A DNA stretch of 64,000 nt from Janthinobacterium sp. BJB426 (GTDB taxonomy: Bacteria > Pseudomonadota > Gammaproteobacteria > Burkholderiales > Burkholderiaceae_D). The notes beneath the pieces are model-generated. The model saw nothing but the letters and a program-made list of their open reading frames with translations, was not told the DNA's origin and searched no databases. Where the stretch lies: the NCBI RefSeq assembly GCF_002735705.1, contig NZ_PDZL01000002.1, forward strand, positions 372,001-436,000. Direction: 5' to 3'. The stretch's first letter is position 1, and each line of letters starts with the position of its first letter. This document shows positions 42,907 to 52,302 of the stretch, piece by piece. The translations under genes were made by a program, and so were the position numbers.

Positions 42907-43353
42907 ATGCAGAACAGAACGGAAGCAGATGAAATCGTCACCCGCGTGGCCGGGCATGGCGATGTGGCAGCCATGCTGGCCTGCGATGCCTACGCGCAGG
43001 CGCATGCCAGCCGGGGCGATGCCGTGCGCACCGCCGTCGGCAAAGGTCAATGCCAGGTGGCCATCCGGGCTGGCCAGGTGGCCGGCTATGTCCTCACGCA
43101 CGACGATTTCTTTGGCTACGGCTTCGTCTCGCTGGTTGTGGTCGCTCCCGGCCAGCAGCGGCGCGGCGTGGGTTTGCGCCTGCTGGCCGCTGCCGCTGAC
43201 ACGTGCCGGACAGGGAAAATTTTCACGTCGACGAACCAGTCCAACCTGGCCGCGCAACAGCTGTTCGCCAGCGCGGGCTTCGTGTGCAGCGGCCAGATCG
43301 AGCATCTCGACGAGGGAGACCCGGAACTCGTGTACGTGAAATTCCTGCGTTAG
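42907..43353 (+). CDS. GNAT family N-acetyltransferase
   Basis: 148 residues from the ATG at 42907, which has AGGAG just upstream. The acetyl-CoA binding region reads VSLVVVAPGQQRRGVGLRLL, with the Q-x-x-G-x-G-x-x-L pattern, and NLAAQQLFASAGFVCSG forms the C-terminal element. The substrate is unknown. Divergent from narK1. Confidence 0.85.
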   Translation: MQNRTEADEIVTRVAGHGDVAAMLACDAYAQAHASRGDAVRTAVGKGQCQVAIRAGQVAGYVLTHDDFFGYGFVSLVVVAPGQQRRGVGLRLLAAAADTCRTGKIFTSTNQSNLAAQQLFASAGFVCSGQIEHLDEGDPELVYVKFLR

Positions 43354-43440
43354 CAGCGTCTCATCCCGACGACGTATGGCGCGGCGCGCCAAAGGCGGCT
43401 ATGCTGGCGCCACCGTCAATCAACGCCCACCACATCACGC

Positions 43441-43818
43441 ATGGATTACCTGAGCCTCAAGCATTTCCACATGGGTTGCGCCGCCGCCAGCGGCTTTCTT
43501 TTCCTCTTGCGCGGCGCCTGGATGCTGCGCTCCTCGCCCGCGCTGCAGCAGCGCTGGGTGAAGATATTACCCCACCTGGTCGACACGGCCCTGCTGGCCA
43601 GCGCCATCACCCTGGCCGTGTGGAGCGGCCAGTCGCCGGGCAGCCAGCCCTGGCTGGCCGCCAAGCTGTGCGCGCTGGTGGCCTACATCGTGTTGGGCAC
43701 CATCGCCCTGAAACGTGGCAAGACGCCGGCCGTGCGCGGCGCCGCTTTCGCGCTCGCCGTGCTGGTCTTCGCCTACATCATCGCCGTGGCCGTGACCAAA
43801 CAGGCCTGGCCATTCTGA
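43441..43818 (+). CDS. SirB2 family membrane protein
   Basis: 125 residues with four hydrophobic helices and the SirB2 pattern: YLSLKHFHMGCAAASGFLFL at the N-terminus, RWVKILPHLVDTALLASAIT, then KLCALVAYIVLGTIALKRGK. SirB2 proteins are integral membrane proteins whose biochemical role is not settled. Ribosome-binding site is weak. Convergent with the iron receptor gene, five bases away. Confidence 0.85.
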   Translation: MDYLSLKHFHMGCAAASGFLFLLRGAWMLRSSPALQQRWVKILPHLVDTALLASAITLAVWSGQSPGSQPWLAAKLCALVAYIVLGTIALKRGKTPAVRGAAFALAVLVFAYIIAVAVTKQAWPF

Positions 43819-43822
43819 CACA

Positions 43823-46285
43823 TCAGAAGAGGTAACGCAGGGTGACGCTGGCGTTGCGCGGCGCGCCCCAGTAACCCTGGTTGTACATGCCAAGCTGGCT
43901 GTAGTAATGCTTGTCGAACAGGTTGTTGATGTTCGCCTGCAGGGACAGCTGGCGCGACAGCGCGTATTTCGCCATCAGGCTGGCCACGGCGTAGCCACCC
44001 TGCTCCACGCGCTCCATGCCCTTCGGCCCGCTGGCATCGCGGTAGGCGCCGCTCTGCCAGTTCACGCCGCCGCCCAGCGATAACGCCCGCCAGTCGCCAT
44101 GCAGCTGATACGTGGAAAACACGCGCGCCAGGGTTTGCGGCACATAGCTGTTCAAGCGCGCGCCCGCGTTGTCCTCGGCCGCCGCATGCGACACGCTGGC
44201 CGACACATTCCAGCCTTGCGCCAGTTCGCCCGAGACATCGAGTTCCACACCCTTGCTGGTGGTACCGGCTGCCGCGTAATACGCCTGCGTCAGTGAATTG
44301 CCGACAAAATGGCCCGTGTCTTCCTGCGCCAGGCCATCTTGCGCGATGCGGAACACGGCCAGCGCCGCATTGAGCTTGCCGCCGAAATACTCGCCCTTCA
44401 CGCCCGCTTCCAGATTCTTGCCCTGCACGGGATCGAGGTAGCGCCCGAACCGGTCCTGGTAGCCCTGCGGCTTGAAGATTTTGCTGTAGCTGGTGTACAG
44501 CGCATGCTGCGCGTCGATATCCCACACCAGCCCCGCGTAGGGCGTGACGGCATGCTTGGCGTAGGCGTAGCTGCCGCCCCAGTCATCGACGTGGTCCGCC
44601 TTGTAGCGGCTGTAGCGCGCGCCGACGATCAGTTTCAACGGGTCGGCCAGCGAAAAGCGCGCCGTGCCGTAGATGCCGCGCTGCTGCACCGTGTCGAGCA
44701 ACTGCCAGCGCGAGAAATTCGGGTTGTTCCAGTCCGGTTCCGGCGTCACGCCCTGCCATTGATGGAAATTGCCGTAGTCGACGCTGCCGCCGGCCAGGCC
44801 CGGATTGCTGGCAAACTGGTTACTGCCCGAGACGCCAAACGCCAGGTCGTGCGTACGGCCCAGCAGCTGCAGCGGCCCCTGCACATAGGCGTCGACGCTG
44901 TCCTGGCGCCGCGTGCCCGAGTAAAAGCCGGTGTAGCCCGTCACGCCCTGACCCGTGGCCTTGTCCGGCCAGGTATTGGCGAAAAGCTCGGCCGCCGAAT
45001 AATTGCCCCAGCCGTGATTCAGCATGGCCGTCAGGTTCCAGCCGCTACCCAGGCTTTGCTCCAGGCGAAGAAAAGCCGTCTGGCTGGTGCTGAACCAGCG
45101 GCTCCAGGCGGTCGCCGTGGTGGCGGAGCGGGGCAAGGTGGCCCGTTCGCCATCCGCATACCACAGCGGCAGGCCGCCATACATGCCGCCGCGCGGGCGG
45201 TTGTCCTGATATTCATAGCCGGCGATCAGCACGCTGCCAGGCGCCAGATCCGCTTCCACGGTGGCGTAGGCCATGGCTTTCTTGCCGTGATACAGACTCA
45301 CATACGATTCGCTGTCCTGGTAACTGGCGACGACACGGCCACGCACCTTGCCATCGCTGCTCAAGGGCGTGGAGAGGTCGGCGCTGGCGCGCGCATTGTT
45401 CCAGGAACCCAGGCTCACGGCCGCATTCCCGGCCAGCTGCCGAGATGACGCGCGCTTGCGCACCAGGTTGATGGTGGCCGATGGCTCGCCCGCGCCCGTG
45501 AGCAGGCCGGTGGCGCCGCGCACGATCTCGACCCGGTCGTAGGCCGTCATGTCCAGGGTGCTGTCGCCCACGCTGAACGCATTGTCGACCGTGGTGGGGA
45601 TGCCGTCGTACTGGTAGCTGGCGATGGAAAAGCCGCGCGCAAAGAACGAAGTACGGTCGCTGTCGTAGCGGTTGATGGCCACGCCGGCCGCGTTTTGCAG
45701 CACCTCTTCCACCGTTTGCAGGTTCTGGTCATCCATCTGCTGGCGCGTGACCACGCTGACGGCTTGCGGCGTCTCGCGCACGGACAGGCCCAAGCGCGTG
45801 GCCGAACGCATGCTCTGCGTCGTATACGAGCCGCTGCCTTCCGTCGCGCCGTTCGCATCAAAGCTGGCGCTGACCTTCATCTCGGGCATGGTCTGGCCGC
45901 CATCGGCCGCCGCCACGTCGAGCACATAACCGCCATTCGCCTGCGGCACGGCGCGCAGACCTGAGCCGGCGACAATGGCGCCCAGCGCCGCCGGCACGCT
46001 GTAGCTGCCCGTCAGTCCGGCACTGCGCTTGCCCGCCACGGTGACAGCCTGGTAGGAAATCATGGTGCCCGTCTCCTGGCCGAAGCGCACCAGCACCTGT
46101 TCCAGGGTGCCGGCCGGTATCGCCAGTTCGATGCGCGCCGCATTGGCTGCCTGGGCAATAGGTGCGGCGGCCGAGGCGCCGCTGGCGGCGAGCAGCCACA
46201 GGGCCTGGCTGACGGCCAGCGCCGCTACGCTGCGGCGGCATACAGTGGAAGTGGAAGTGGCGTAAATAGGTGTTGTGCTGGGCAT
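43823..46285 (-). CDS. TonB-dependent siderophore receptor with STN signalling domain
   Basis: 820 residues from the ATG at 46285. A GTG at 46321 is also possible. Signal peptide, then the secretin/TonB N-terminal (STN) domain at about 50-100 (IELAIPAGTLEQVLVRFGQE). A plug follows with RETPQAVSVVTRQQM and RVEIVRGATGLLTGAGEPSA, and a barrel ending in VTLRYLF. The STN domain marks it as a transducer receptor that signals to the FecR-like protein encoded upstream. Ligand likely a hydroxamate or pyoverdine-type siderophore, but this cannot be fixed from sequence. Confidence 0.9.
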   Translation of the reverse strand: MPSTTPIYATSTSTVCRRSVAALAVSQALWLLAASGASAAAPIAQAANAARIELAIPAGTLEQVLVRFGQETGTMISYQAVTVAGKRSAGLTGSYSVPAALGAIVAGSGLRAVPQANGGYVLDVAAADGGQTMPEMKVSASFDANGATEGSGSYTTQSMRSATRLGLSVRETPQAVSVVTRQQMDDQNLQTVEEVLQNAAGVAINRYDSDRTSFFARGFSIASYQYDGIPTTVDNAFSVGDSTLDMTAYDRVEIVRGATGLLTGAGEPSATINLVRKRASSRQLAGNAAVSLGSWNNARASADLSTPLSSDGKVRGRVVASYQDSESYVSLYHGKKAMAYATVEADLAPGSVLIAGYEYQDNRPRGGMYGGLPLWYADGERATLPRSATTATAWSRWFSTSQTAFLRLEQSLGSGWNLTAMLNHGWGNYSAAELFANTWPDKATGQGVTGYTGFYSGTRRQDSVDAYVQGPLQLLGRTHDLAFGVSGSNQFASNPGLAGGSVDYGNFHQWQGVTPEPDWNNPNFSRWQLLDTVQQRGIYGTARFSLADPLKLIVGARYSRYKADHVDDWGGSYAYAKHAVTPYAGLVWDIDAQHALYTSYSKIFKPQGYQDRFGRYLDPVQGKNLEAGVKGEYFGGKLNAALAVFRIAQDGLAQEDTGHFVGNSLTQAYYAAAGTTSKGVELDVSGELAQGWNVSASVSHAAAEDNAGARLNSYVPQTLARVFSTYQLHGDWRALSLGGGVNWQSGAYRDASGPKGMERVEQGGYAVASLMAKYALSRQLSLQANINNLFDKHYYSQLGMYNQGYWGAPRNASVTLRYLF

Positions 46286-46370
46286 GCTGACTGTTTTCCT
46301 GAAAGTGAATGAGGGGTTCACTTGCTATGTCACGCGAAAATCGAAAAACCCTCAGTTTTTCAGAAAATAA

Positions 46371-47345
46371 TCATGGATGCTGCCGATGCGGCACCACGGT
46401 CACCCAGAAGCGCGTGCTCTGGCGCACGTCGACGGGCAAGGTGCGCGTCAGCATGTCGAGTACTTTGTCGGTATCGGCCAGCGGATAGATGCCGGAGACG
46501 CGCAGGTGGCCAATAGCCGGGTCGCAGGCCAGGCGCCCATGGCGGTAACGTGCCAGCTCGCCGATAAAATCTGCCAGCGCCATGTCGCGCGCCACCAGCA
46601 TGCCGGCCGTCCACGCATCGGCGCCGGCAGGCAGAAGCTCGACGGAGCCAACGCTGCCCGCCGTGAAAGTCGCTTGTTCGCCCGCCTGCAGCCTGCGCGC
46701 CACCTCAGGTGCCCGTTCCGGCACGATATCGACGGCGCCCGCGAACACGCCCAGCTTCGTACGTTCGCCTTCCACGCGCACGGCAAAGCGCGTGCCCACC
46801 GGTTGCATGCGGCCTTGCGCCGTGCGCACGACAAAGGGCCGGCCAGCCGCATCGTGCGCGGTCGTGACCATGATCTCGCCTTTGAATACCGTCACCAGGC
46901 GCTGGCCCGCGTCGAAACGCACATCGATGCTCGACGCCGTGTTGAGGGCGATGCGCGTGCCGTCTGCCAGCACGATGTGGCGCAATTCGCCCGTGCCGGT
47001 ACGGTAATCGGCCAGCCAGAAGCGCGCCTGTTCATCGCCGCCCGCCAGCCAGGCGCCGCCGCCCACGGCCAGCAGCGCCAGCAACTTGAGCGACTGCCGG
47101 CGCGCCGCATTCGCTTGCGCGTGCAGCGGCTTGCGGGCCAGCGTGCCGTGCGCCAGCGGCGCAGGCAAGGCACGCATGCGCGCCATGCAGCCTTCCACAT
47201 GCTGCCACGCTTGCTCGTTCTCCGGATCGCTGCCGCGCCAGGCGCGCCAGGCCTGCTCCACTTCGGGCGTGGCGTCGCCCGCCTGCAGGCGCACCAGCCA
47301 TTCGACCGCCTGCAAGCTGGCCGCTTCCGGCGTGAGGGCACCCAT
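46371..47345 (-). CDS. FecR-type anti-sigma/sigma regulator
   Basis: 324 residues. N-terminal cytoplasmic domain with the Trp-rich pattern (WLVRLQAGDATPEVEQAWRA, WRGSDPENEQAWQHVE), one transmembrane segment about 88-103, then a periplasmic FecR domain (LADGTRIALNTASSIDVRF, GEIMVTTAHD). It transmits the siderophore signal from the receptor to the sigma factor. The ATG at 47345 shares one base with the stop of the sigma gene (TGATG), so the two are coupled. Confidence 0.9.
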   Translation of the reverse strand: MGALTPEAASLQAVEWLVRLQAGDATPEVEQAWRAWRGSDPENEQAWQHVEGCMARMRALPAPLAHGTLARKPLHAQANAARRQSLKLLALLAVGGGAWLAGGDEQARFWLADYRTGTGELRHIVLADGTRIALNTASSIDVRFDAGQRLVTVFKGEIMVTTAHDAAGRPFVVRTAQGRMQPVGTRFAVRVEGERTKLGVFAGAVDIVPERAPEVARRLQAGEQATFTAGSVGSVELLPAGADAWTAGMLVARDMALADFIGELARYRHGRLACDPAIGHLRVSGIYPLADTDKVLDMLTRTLPVDVRQSTRFWVTVVPHRQHP

Positions 47346-47857
47346 CACGGCGCCAGTTGGCAAAAGAAACACTGGTGCATGGCTTTGACCAGATAGCGCT
47401 GCACGGTGGCCAGCGAAATGTTCAGTTCCAGCGCGATGGCCGCCTGCGGCATGCCATCGAGTTGCGACAGCAGAAAGGCGCGGCGCACGGCAGGCGCCAG
47501 GCCATCGAGGCGGCGGTCGATGTCGAACAGGGCTTCGAGCAGGATCGCCTGCGCCTCGGGATCGGGCGCACTTTGCGTCGGCAGGCTGGCCAGGGTTTCC
47601 AGGTAAGCCGCCTCCAGGTCGCGCCGGCGGTACAGATTGCCCAGCACGCCCTTGGCCACGGTCGTCAGGAAGGCGCGTGGTTCGCGCGCGGCGATGGCCT
47701 CGTCGCGGTTCAGCAGGCGCATGAAGGTGTCGTGCGCCACGTCGGCCGCATCAAACGCGTTGCCCAGCTTGTGTTTGAGCCAGCCTTGCAGCCACCGGTG
47801 GTGTTCGTGATACAGGCTGCCCACCTCCTGGTGGACGCCGGATTGGGCAGGCGGCAC
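47345..47857 (-). CDS. ECF sigma factor, FecI family
   Basis: 170 residues. Region 2 (AADVAHDTFMRLLNRDE) and region 4 (AVRRAFLLSQLDGMPQAAIA, then ATVQRYLVKAM) match FecI-type sigma factors for iron uptake. Start is a GTG at 47857 with GGGAG eight bases upstream. First gene of a three-gene sigma-regulator-receptor operon, with a Fur-box-like site just upstream. Confidence 0.92.
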   Translation of the reverse strand: MPPAQSGVHQEVGSLYHEHHRWLQGWLKHKLGNAFDAADVAHDTFMRLLNRDEAIAAREPRAFLTTVAKGVLGNLYRRRDLEAAYLETLASLPTQSAPDPEAQAILLEALFDIDRRLDGLAPAVRRAFLLSQLDGMPQAAIALELNISLATVQRYLVKAMHQCFFCQLAP

Positions 47858-47882
47858 GTCGCATACTCCCTAGCTTGCAAAT

Positions 47883-47901
47883 AATAATGATTCGCATTCT
47901 A
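47883..47901. promoter_or_regulatory. Fur box candidate upstream of fecI-type sigma gene
   Basis: AATAATGATTCGCATTCTA matches the 19-bp Fur consensus at 13 positions, including ATAATGAT and CATT. It is 25 bases upstream of the sigma factor start, the expected position for iron repression of such operons. Confidence 0.7.
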
Positions 47902-47960
47902 TCCCTATGCGGTGCTGCGGTGCAAGCGACCTGCCGGCCGCCGCCCCACCCGGCAGGTGC

Positions 47961-48602
47961 TTACTTGGCGCGGTTTCTTTCCTGAATTTCCTTGCCAAGG
48001 GCGTCCTGTAGCCACCATTCACGCACCTCGAGCGCCTTGTTCTCGATGCTGGCATTGGCCAGCAAGGGATTTTTCTTCAGGTATGCGATATCTTCCTCGA
48101 AATTGTCGTGTATCGCAGCCACTTCCAGGGAACGGTTGGCATCCAGACGTCCCAGGTAGATGACCTTGCCAGCAACGACGTCAAACTCGATCGGCTTCGG
48201 CGACGATTCGGAGTACCTGGACCTGAATCCATAGTCAAGCAGCCAGATGATAACGCTGTAGCGTCCCGGCGTCAGTTGCAGCGCAAAGGTGCTGCCCTTG
48301 CCCGTAGGCACCTTTGGCAAGACATTCTGCAAGGCGACCTGGCCGGCGGGAGCATGGCTGGATAACCACAGACTTTTTCCCTCGAGGGCGGCAGGGTCGC
48401 TGCTGACAATGCCGAAACTGGCGCCATGCGCCTCGAAGACGGAGCTCTCGAACACGGTGCCGACGACAACGCCCTTGGCAAGGTCGGGGGTCGTGTAGGT
48501 AAACGCAGGCGCGCTATTGCGGCCGGTGACGCAGGCCGACAACAGCGCAGGCAGCAAGACGGCGCACGCCAGCGCGCGCAGCATGGTGGTTCGGACAAAC
48601 AT
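47961..48602 (-). CDS. hypothetical lipoprotein
   Basis: 213 residues from the ATG at 48602, which has AGGA upstream. A lipobox follows a short signal peptide (LLPALLSACVTG), so it is a predicted lipoprotein. The body has beta-rich stretches (FALQLTPGRYSVIIWLLDYG, VVAGKVIYLGRLDANR) of the kind seen in DUF2846-like proteins, then a helical tail. No catalytic motif visible. It stands alone between the iron-signalling operon and a divergent hypothetical gene. Confidence 0.75.
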   Translation of the reverse strand: MFVRTTMLRALACAVLLPALLSACVTGRNSAPAFTYTTPDLAKGVVVGTVFESSVFEAHGASFGIVSSDPAALEGKSLWLSSHAPAGQVALQNVLPKVPTGKGSTFALQLTPGRYSVIIWLLDYGFRSRYSESSPKPIEFDVVAGKVIYLGRLDANRSLEVAAIHDNFEEDIAYLKKNPLLANASIENKALEVREWWLQDALGKEIQERNRAK

Positions 48603-48643
48603 GGATGATCCTGAGTAAAATGAAGAAATGGGTAACAAGTGAT

Positions 48644-48664
48644 GGGCAAAGGGCAAAGGGCAAA
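48644..48664. repeat. short tandem repeat, GGGCAAA x3
   Basis: Three exact head-to-tail copies of GGGCAAA (48644-48664) in the upstream region of the lipoprotein gene. The array is short enough that it could be incidental or a slippage site. Confidence 0.7.
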
Positions 48665-48884
48665 GGACGACAAGCGTGCCTGTGCCTGCATGAGCCCAGA
48701 CAAATATTTCCAATTGGAAATATTTTCAGTGTATCCGCCTGGAACAAAAATGTCTAGTTGACAAGTAGCCAAAGGACGCAGTACGCGTTCTGCAGAGCGC
48801 GGCAAGCTGCACGGCAATGATAGTATTGGCAACTTCATCGACAAGGCAGCCACCCTGGCCATGCCGCTCCCCTGAAAGGCAACC

Positions 48885-49397
48885 ATGCTCTTATCCGAAC
48901 TATTGACCAAGCTGACCTGCGGTGAACTGGAAGGCGAGGAACTCGACGACGCCGTCGCCGCCATCACCGAGGCTCCCTCCGCGCCGCGCGACGAGTGGAT
49001 CGACAGCGATGCGCAGGCCTATGCGGTGGAACTCCTCTCGCAGCTGGGCGGCTATATGGCGTCGAGCGACAAGCTCGATGAACTGCACGAACAGATACAG
49101 GAGATGTTCGACGAATTCCCCGACTTCCCGTACGAGCTGCTCAAGGACAGCGACGGTAGCGCGCTGCCCTATTTCGAGTGGCTGGACACGGAACTGGCGC
49201 AACGCGCCGTGGACGAAGGCGGCTATGACCTGATCCAGATCGACGGCAATGGCACCGACGAAATGGATGCGCTGGTCGTGTACCGGCGCGATACAAACGA
49301 CATCATCCAGGCGGCGGCATTGATGGGCGTGACGATAGGCCGGCCGCTCACCTACTATCGCGGCATCGAGGCGATGGTGGGCAAGCGGCCGTTCTGA
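48885..49397 (+). CDS. hypothetical acidic cytoplasmic protein
   Basis: 170 residues, strongly acidic, no signal peptide or membrane segment. Predicted helical N-terminal half (ELLTKLTCGELEGEELDDAV, DKLDELHEQIQEMFDEF) and a mixed C-terminal half (YFEWLDTELAQRAVDEGGYD, then DEMDALVVYRRDTNDIIQAA). The C-terminal part is reminiscent of DUF6630-type proteins, a weak impression. Coding character and isolation as a single + strand gene support reality. Convergent with the DUF3472 gene. Confidence 0.75.
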   Translation: MLLSELLTKLTCGELEGEELDDAVAAITEAPSAPRDEWIDSDAQAYAVELLSQLGGYMASSDKLDELHEQIQEMFDEFPDFPYELLKDSDGSALPYFEWLDTELAQRAVDEGGYDLIQIDGNGTDEMDALVVYRRDTNDIIQAAALMGVTIGRPLTYYRGIEAMVGKRPF

Positions 49398-49407
49398 GAA
49401 ACCACGC

Positions 49408-50715
49408 CTATTGCATCGGCAAGGCCGCCACATCGACGGCCGGCGCCTGCCCGGTGGCCGGGCGCGTGAAGTTCTGGCTGGTCTGCACGTAGTCGGCGAA
49501 GAAGCCGCCGTTATGCAGGTAGAACTTGCCGTTTTCCAGGCCGCCCGCATAATCCATGCGCTGCGCATTGGTGGCCGTGGCGTCGCCGGTGAAGCGCCCC
49601 GCCGTCACTTCCGACCAGATGCCCGATGCATTCCTGGCCCACTGATTGCCAAACTGGACGCGCCGCTCCGTGTAGCCCAGGGTATCGATGAAGTTCTCGA
49701 GGAAGGAATGCACGCGCGTCAGATAGGTGGAAATCGCCGGCCGCTTCCAGGTGGCGATGTAGCGCCACTGGCCCGTTTCCGGCGCGAAGAACCAGGCCGA
49801 GTAATCGCTGCCTCCCTTGCCGTCGGGCCGCGCGCGCGTGATGAAGCGGTAGGTCGTGCCGGCGGCCCAGTTATACGACAGATAGGTTTGCCCGCCCGTG
49901 CCCTCGCCGCCAAACGCATTGTCGACCACGCCGGCGCCCTTGCTGACCAGGGTGGTCTTGGCGCCATTGTCGGCGTCCCACACGGAGAACAATATCCAGC
50001 GCTCGCTGGGCGACTTGACCTGGATGCCCATGTAGCCCTGGCCAAAGCCGTTGGCCATGAAATAGGAGCCGATGGCGTCCTGGCCCTTGGGGATCGTCAT
50101 CTCGTTATAAAAATACTCGGTATCGGCCGGCACCGTGTAACCCATGTGCACGGACGGGCCGCGCCGCGACCAGTAGTAATTGGCGGGGTCATTGGCGTAC
50201 GTGAGCGCGGCGTTCGACGTCACCTTCAGCGCGGTGACGTCGCCGAACGTGGCCTTCACGCGCTTCAGGCCCTGCATGTCGACCTTCACATAGCCGGCTG
50301 CCGCCACATTGACCGTGCCGACGGCATAGGTCTTGCGTTCCTTGCCGGCCAGCTTGACGTCGAACGGCGTGCCGTTGATCTTCACGCGGATGGTGCTGTT
50401 GCCGCCATCGGCCAGGCTGGCGTCGAGCGCCACCTGCACCGGCCCCGCCTCTGCCACGCGGAAATACGTGCTGGCGACGGCAGCCGGATTGCTCCAGCCG
50501 GCCAGGCCGCGCTCGTTGATGACGGCGCCTGCGTCCCCGCTGGTGATGAAGGCGTTGCCGGCCAGTTCCACGGTCGCCGTCGTGGCGGGCGCCGCCACGT
50601 TGGATGCCAGCAAGGCCGTATTGCCGTTGCCCGTGGCGGTGGCGCCGCCGCAGGCTGCCAGCAGCAAGGGCATGGCGGGAAGGATGGCATAGAGTAATGA
50701 ACTTCTGTGTTTCAT
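49408..50715 (-). CDS. lipoprotein with DUF5077 and DUF3472 domains
   Basis: 435 residues. Signal peptide with lipobox LLLAACGG. N-terminal DUF5077-like domain at about 45-160 (GWSNPAAVASTYFRVAEAGP), then DUF3472 at about 165-420 (RRGPSVHMGYTVPADTEYFY, FGQGYMGIQVKSPSERWILF, VHSFLENFIDTLGYTERRVQ). These domains occur together in secreted proteins of polysaccharide-use loci, where a carbohydrate role is assumed but not proven. Start ATG 50715 has AGGAG six bases upstream. Downstream of the GH109 gene, after a strong terminator, so it probably has its own promoter. Confidence 0.85.
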   Translation of the reverse strand: MKHRSSLLYAILPAMPLLLAACGGATATGNGNTALLASNVAAPATTATVELAGNAFITSGDAGAVINERGLAGWSNPAAVASTYFRVAEAGPVQVALDASLADGGNSTIRVKINGTPFDVKLAGKERKTYAVGTVNVAAAGYVKVDMQGLKRVKATFGDVTALKVTSNAALTYANDPANYYWSRRGPSVHMGYTVPADTEYFYNEMTIPKGQDAIGSYFMANGFGQGYMGIQVKSPSERWILFSVWDADNGAKTTLVSKGAGVVDNAFGGEGTGGQTYLSYNWAAGTTYRFITRARPDGKGGSDYSAWFFAPETGQWRYIATWKRPAISTYLTRVHSFLENFIDTLGYTERRVQFGNQWARNASGIWSEVTAGRFTGDATATNAQRMDYAGGLENGKFYLHNGGFFADYVQTSQNFTRPATGQAPAVDVAALPMQ

Positions 50716-50803
50716 CAACGTCTCCTGGTGGTGAAGCTTTGCGGCGGGCGAACACGGGCCTGCGCACCTGCGCCGCGGTTGAAAAATGCATAGGGATAGA
50801 AAA

Positions 50804-50836
50804 AACCCGCTACGGCAACTGGTGCGGTAGCGGGTT
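50804..50836 (-). terminator. rho-independent terminator after GH109 gene
   Basis: A 10-bp perfect stem (AACCCGCTAC / GTAGCGGGTT) with a 13-base loop, followed on the minus strand by a run of Ts. It lies eight bases after the stop of the GH109 gene. Confidence 0.9.
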
Positions 50837-50844
50837 CTGCAGGC

Positions 50845-52236
50845 TTAGTACTTGCCGTCGAGGGCGAAGATCGGCTTGCGCGCTTTCCACTGCCCGCCCG
50901 TGAAGTCCGGGAAGTCCAGGGTCTGGAAGTTGGCGGCGATAGACTGTTCGGACAGCGGCGTGATGGCACTCCACGTCACGGCATCGTAGATATCGATCGG
51001 CATCGGGGCGTTGGCCTTCAGGGCTTCGACAAAGGCGTGGATGACAAAGAAGTCCATGCCGCCGTGGCCTGCGCCTTCCGCTTGCGCCGCGTATTTGCGC
51101 CAGACCGGATGCTCATACTTGTCCTGGTAGGCCTTGAAGTCATCCCACTGGTGCGGCTTGCTGACGCCCTCGATGTGAATCGAATTGTTCAAGTCCATCC
51201 ACAGGCCGTCCGTGCCTTGCACGCGGAAGCCCAGCGAGTATGGACGCGGCAAACTCGTATCGTGCTGCAGGATGATGGTTTCGCCGTTCTCGCACGCCAG
51301 CGTGGTGGTCACCACGTCGCCCAGCTTGAATTTCACCTTCGCGTTCGCATGCTGCGCGCCGCCCGGCTGCTTGACGATGTAGTCGTGCAAGCCGCGCGCC
51401 TTGGTGGCGAAGGCGTTGATGCGCGTAAAACGGTTGCCGCGGTTGATGTTGGTGTACATGGCGCATGGGCCGATGCCGTGGCTTGGATACAGCTCACCAT
51501 TGCGCTCGACCGAGTGCTGCGTGCGCCAATGGGCTTCCGACCAGCCCTTCTCGCCGAATTCCACGCCGCCGCCATACGGCTTGGCCGGATTGCCGCTGTT
51601 GAATTTGACGGCGCGCAAATCGTGCTGGTAGCCGCCCTGCAGGTGCAGCAGTTCGCCGAACAGGCCCGCGCGCACCATCTGCAGCGCGGCCATGACGTCG
51701 CGGCGGTAGCACACGTTTTCCAGCAACATGTACGGCGTGCCCGTTTTCAGCTGGGTATTCAGGACATCCCAGTGGTCTTGCAGTGTGATACCGGCCACCA
51801 CTTCGCAACCGACGGGTATCTTCGCTTGCATGGCGGCGATCGCCATGGGCGCGTGGAATTCCCACGGCGTGGCGATGATCACGCCATCGAGGCCGCCCGC
51901 GTCCAGCATGCGCTTGTAGGCTTTCTGGTCGCGGTCTTCGCCATACGTGCGCGGACGCGGCTTGCCGGCTTTGGCCACCTGGCCCAGCGCGTGTTTCAGC
52001 ATGATCGGTTCGATATCGCACAGGGCAACCACTTCCACGTCATCGCGGCGCACCAGTTCGGCCAGCAGCACCTGGCCGCGCATGCCCGTGCCGATGACGC
52101 CCAGGCGGACCTTGTCGCGGCCGGCCGCAGGTGCGGCGCTGGCGTCGCCGGGCAGCAGTGCGCTGCCGGCCATGGCGCCACCGGCCAGCGCGGCGCTGGC
52201 GGAGAGGAAATTGCGTCGATTGATTTGTGTTGTCAT
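50845..52236 (-). CDS. GH109 family glycosidase, alpha-N-acetylgalactosaminidase-like
   Basis: 463 residues. Tat signal peptide (NRRNFLSASAALAGGAMAGS), NAD-binding Rossmann domain (KVRLGVIGTGMRGQVLLAEL), then the Gfo/Idh/MocA C-terminal domain. Several segments are characteristic of GH109, the NAD-dependent alpha-N-acetylgalactosaminidases: VCYRRDVMAALQMVRAGLFG, LQGGYQHDLRAVKF, GEKGWSEAHWRTQHS, YPSHGIGPCAMY and EGAGHGGMDFFVIHAFVEAL. Exported folded to the periplasm, where it would release GalNAc from oligosaccharides brought in by the receptor encoded just upstream. It follows that receptor on the same strand after 66 bases. Confidence 0.88.
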   Translation of the reverse strand: MTTQINRRNFLSASAALAGGAMAGSALLPGDASAAPAAGRDKVRLGVIGTGMRGQVLLAELVRRDDVEVVALCDIEPIMLKHALGQVAKAGKPRPRTYGEDRDQKAYKRMLDAGGLDGVIIATPWEFHAPMAIAAMQAKIPVGCEVVAGITLQDHWDVLNTQLKTGTPYMLLENVCYRRDVMAALQMVRAGLFGELLHLQGGYQHDLRAVKFNSGNPAKPYGGGVEFGEKGWSEAHWRTQHSVERNGELYPSHGIGPCAMYTNINRGNRFTRINAFATKARGLHDYIVKQPGGAQHANAKVKFKLGDVVTTTLACENGETIILQHDTSLPRPYSLGFRVQGTDGLWMDLNNSIHIEGVSKPHQWDDFKAYQDKYEHPVWRKYAAQAEGAGHGGMDFFVIHAFVEALKANAPMPIDIYDAVTWSAITPLSEQSIAANFQTLDFPDFTGGQWKARKPIFALDGKY

Positions 52237-52270
52237 TGGTCTCTACTCGCTTCCATTGGTAATGTTCGTC

Positions 52271-52296
52271 GCCGGCCCGCCTTGCAGCGGGCCGGC
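52271..52296. terminator. hairpin between TonB receptor and GH109 genes
   Basis: A perfect 10-bp GC-rich stem (GCCGGCCCGC / GCGGGCCGGC) with a 6-base loop, seven bases after the receptor stop. No T run follows, so read-through into the GH109 gene is likely and partial attenuation is possible. Confidence 0.6.
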
Positions 52297-52302
52297 TGCA
52301 GT

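Noticed and set aside
48644..48664. CRISPR-like or minisatellite array
   Set aside because: Only three 7-base units without spacers. I report it only as a short tandem repeat.
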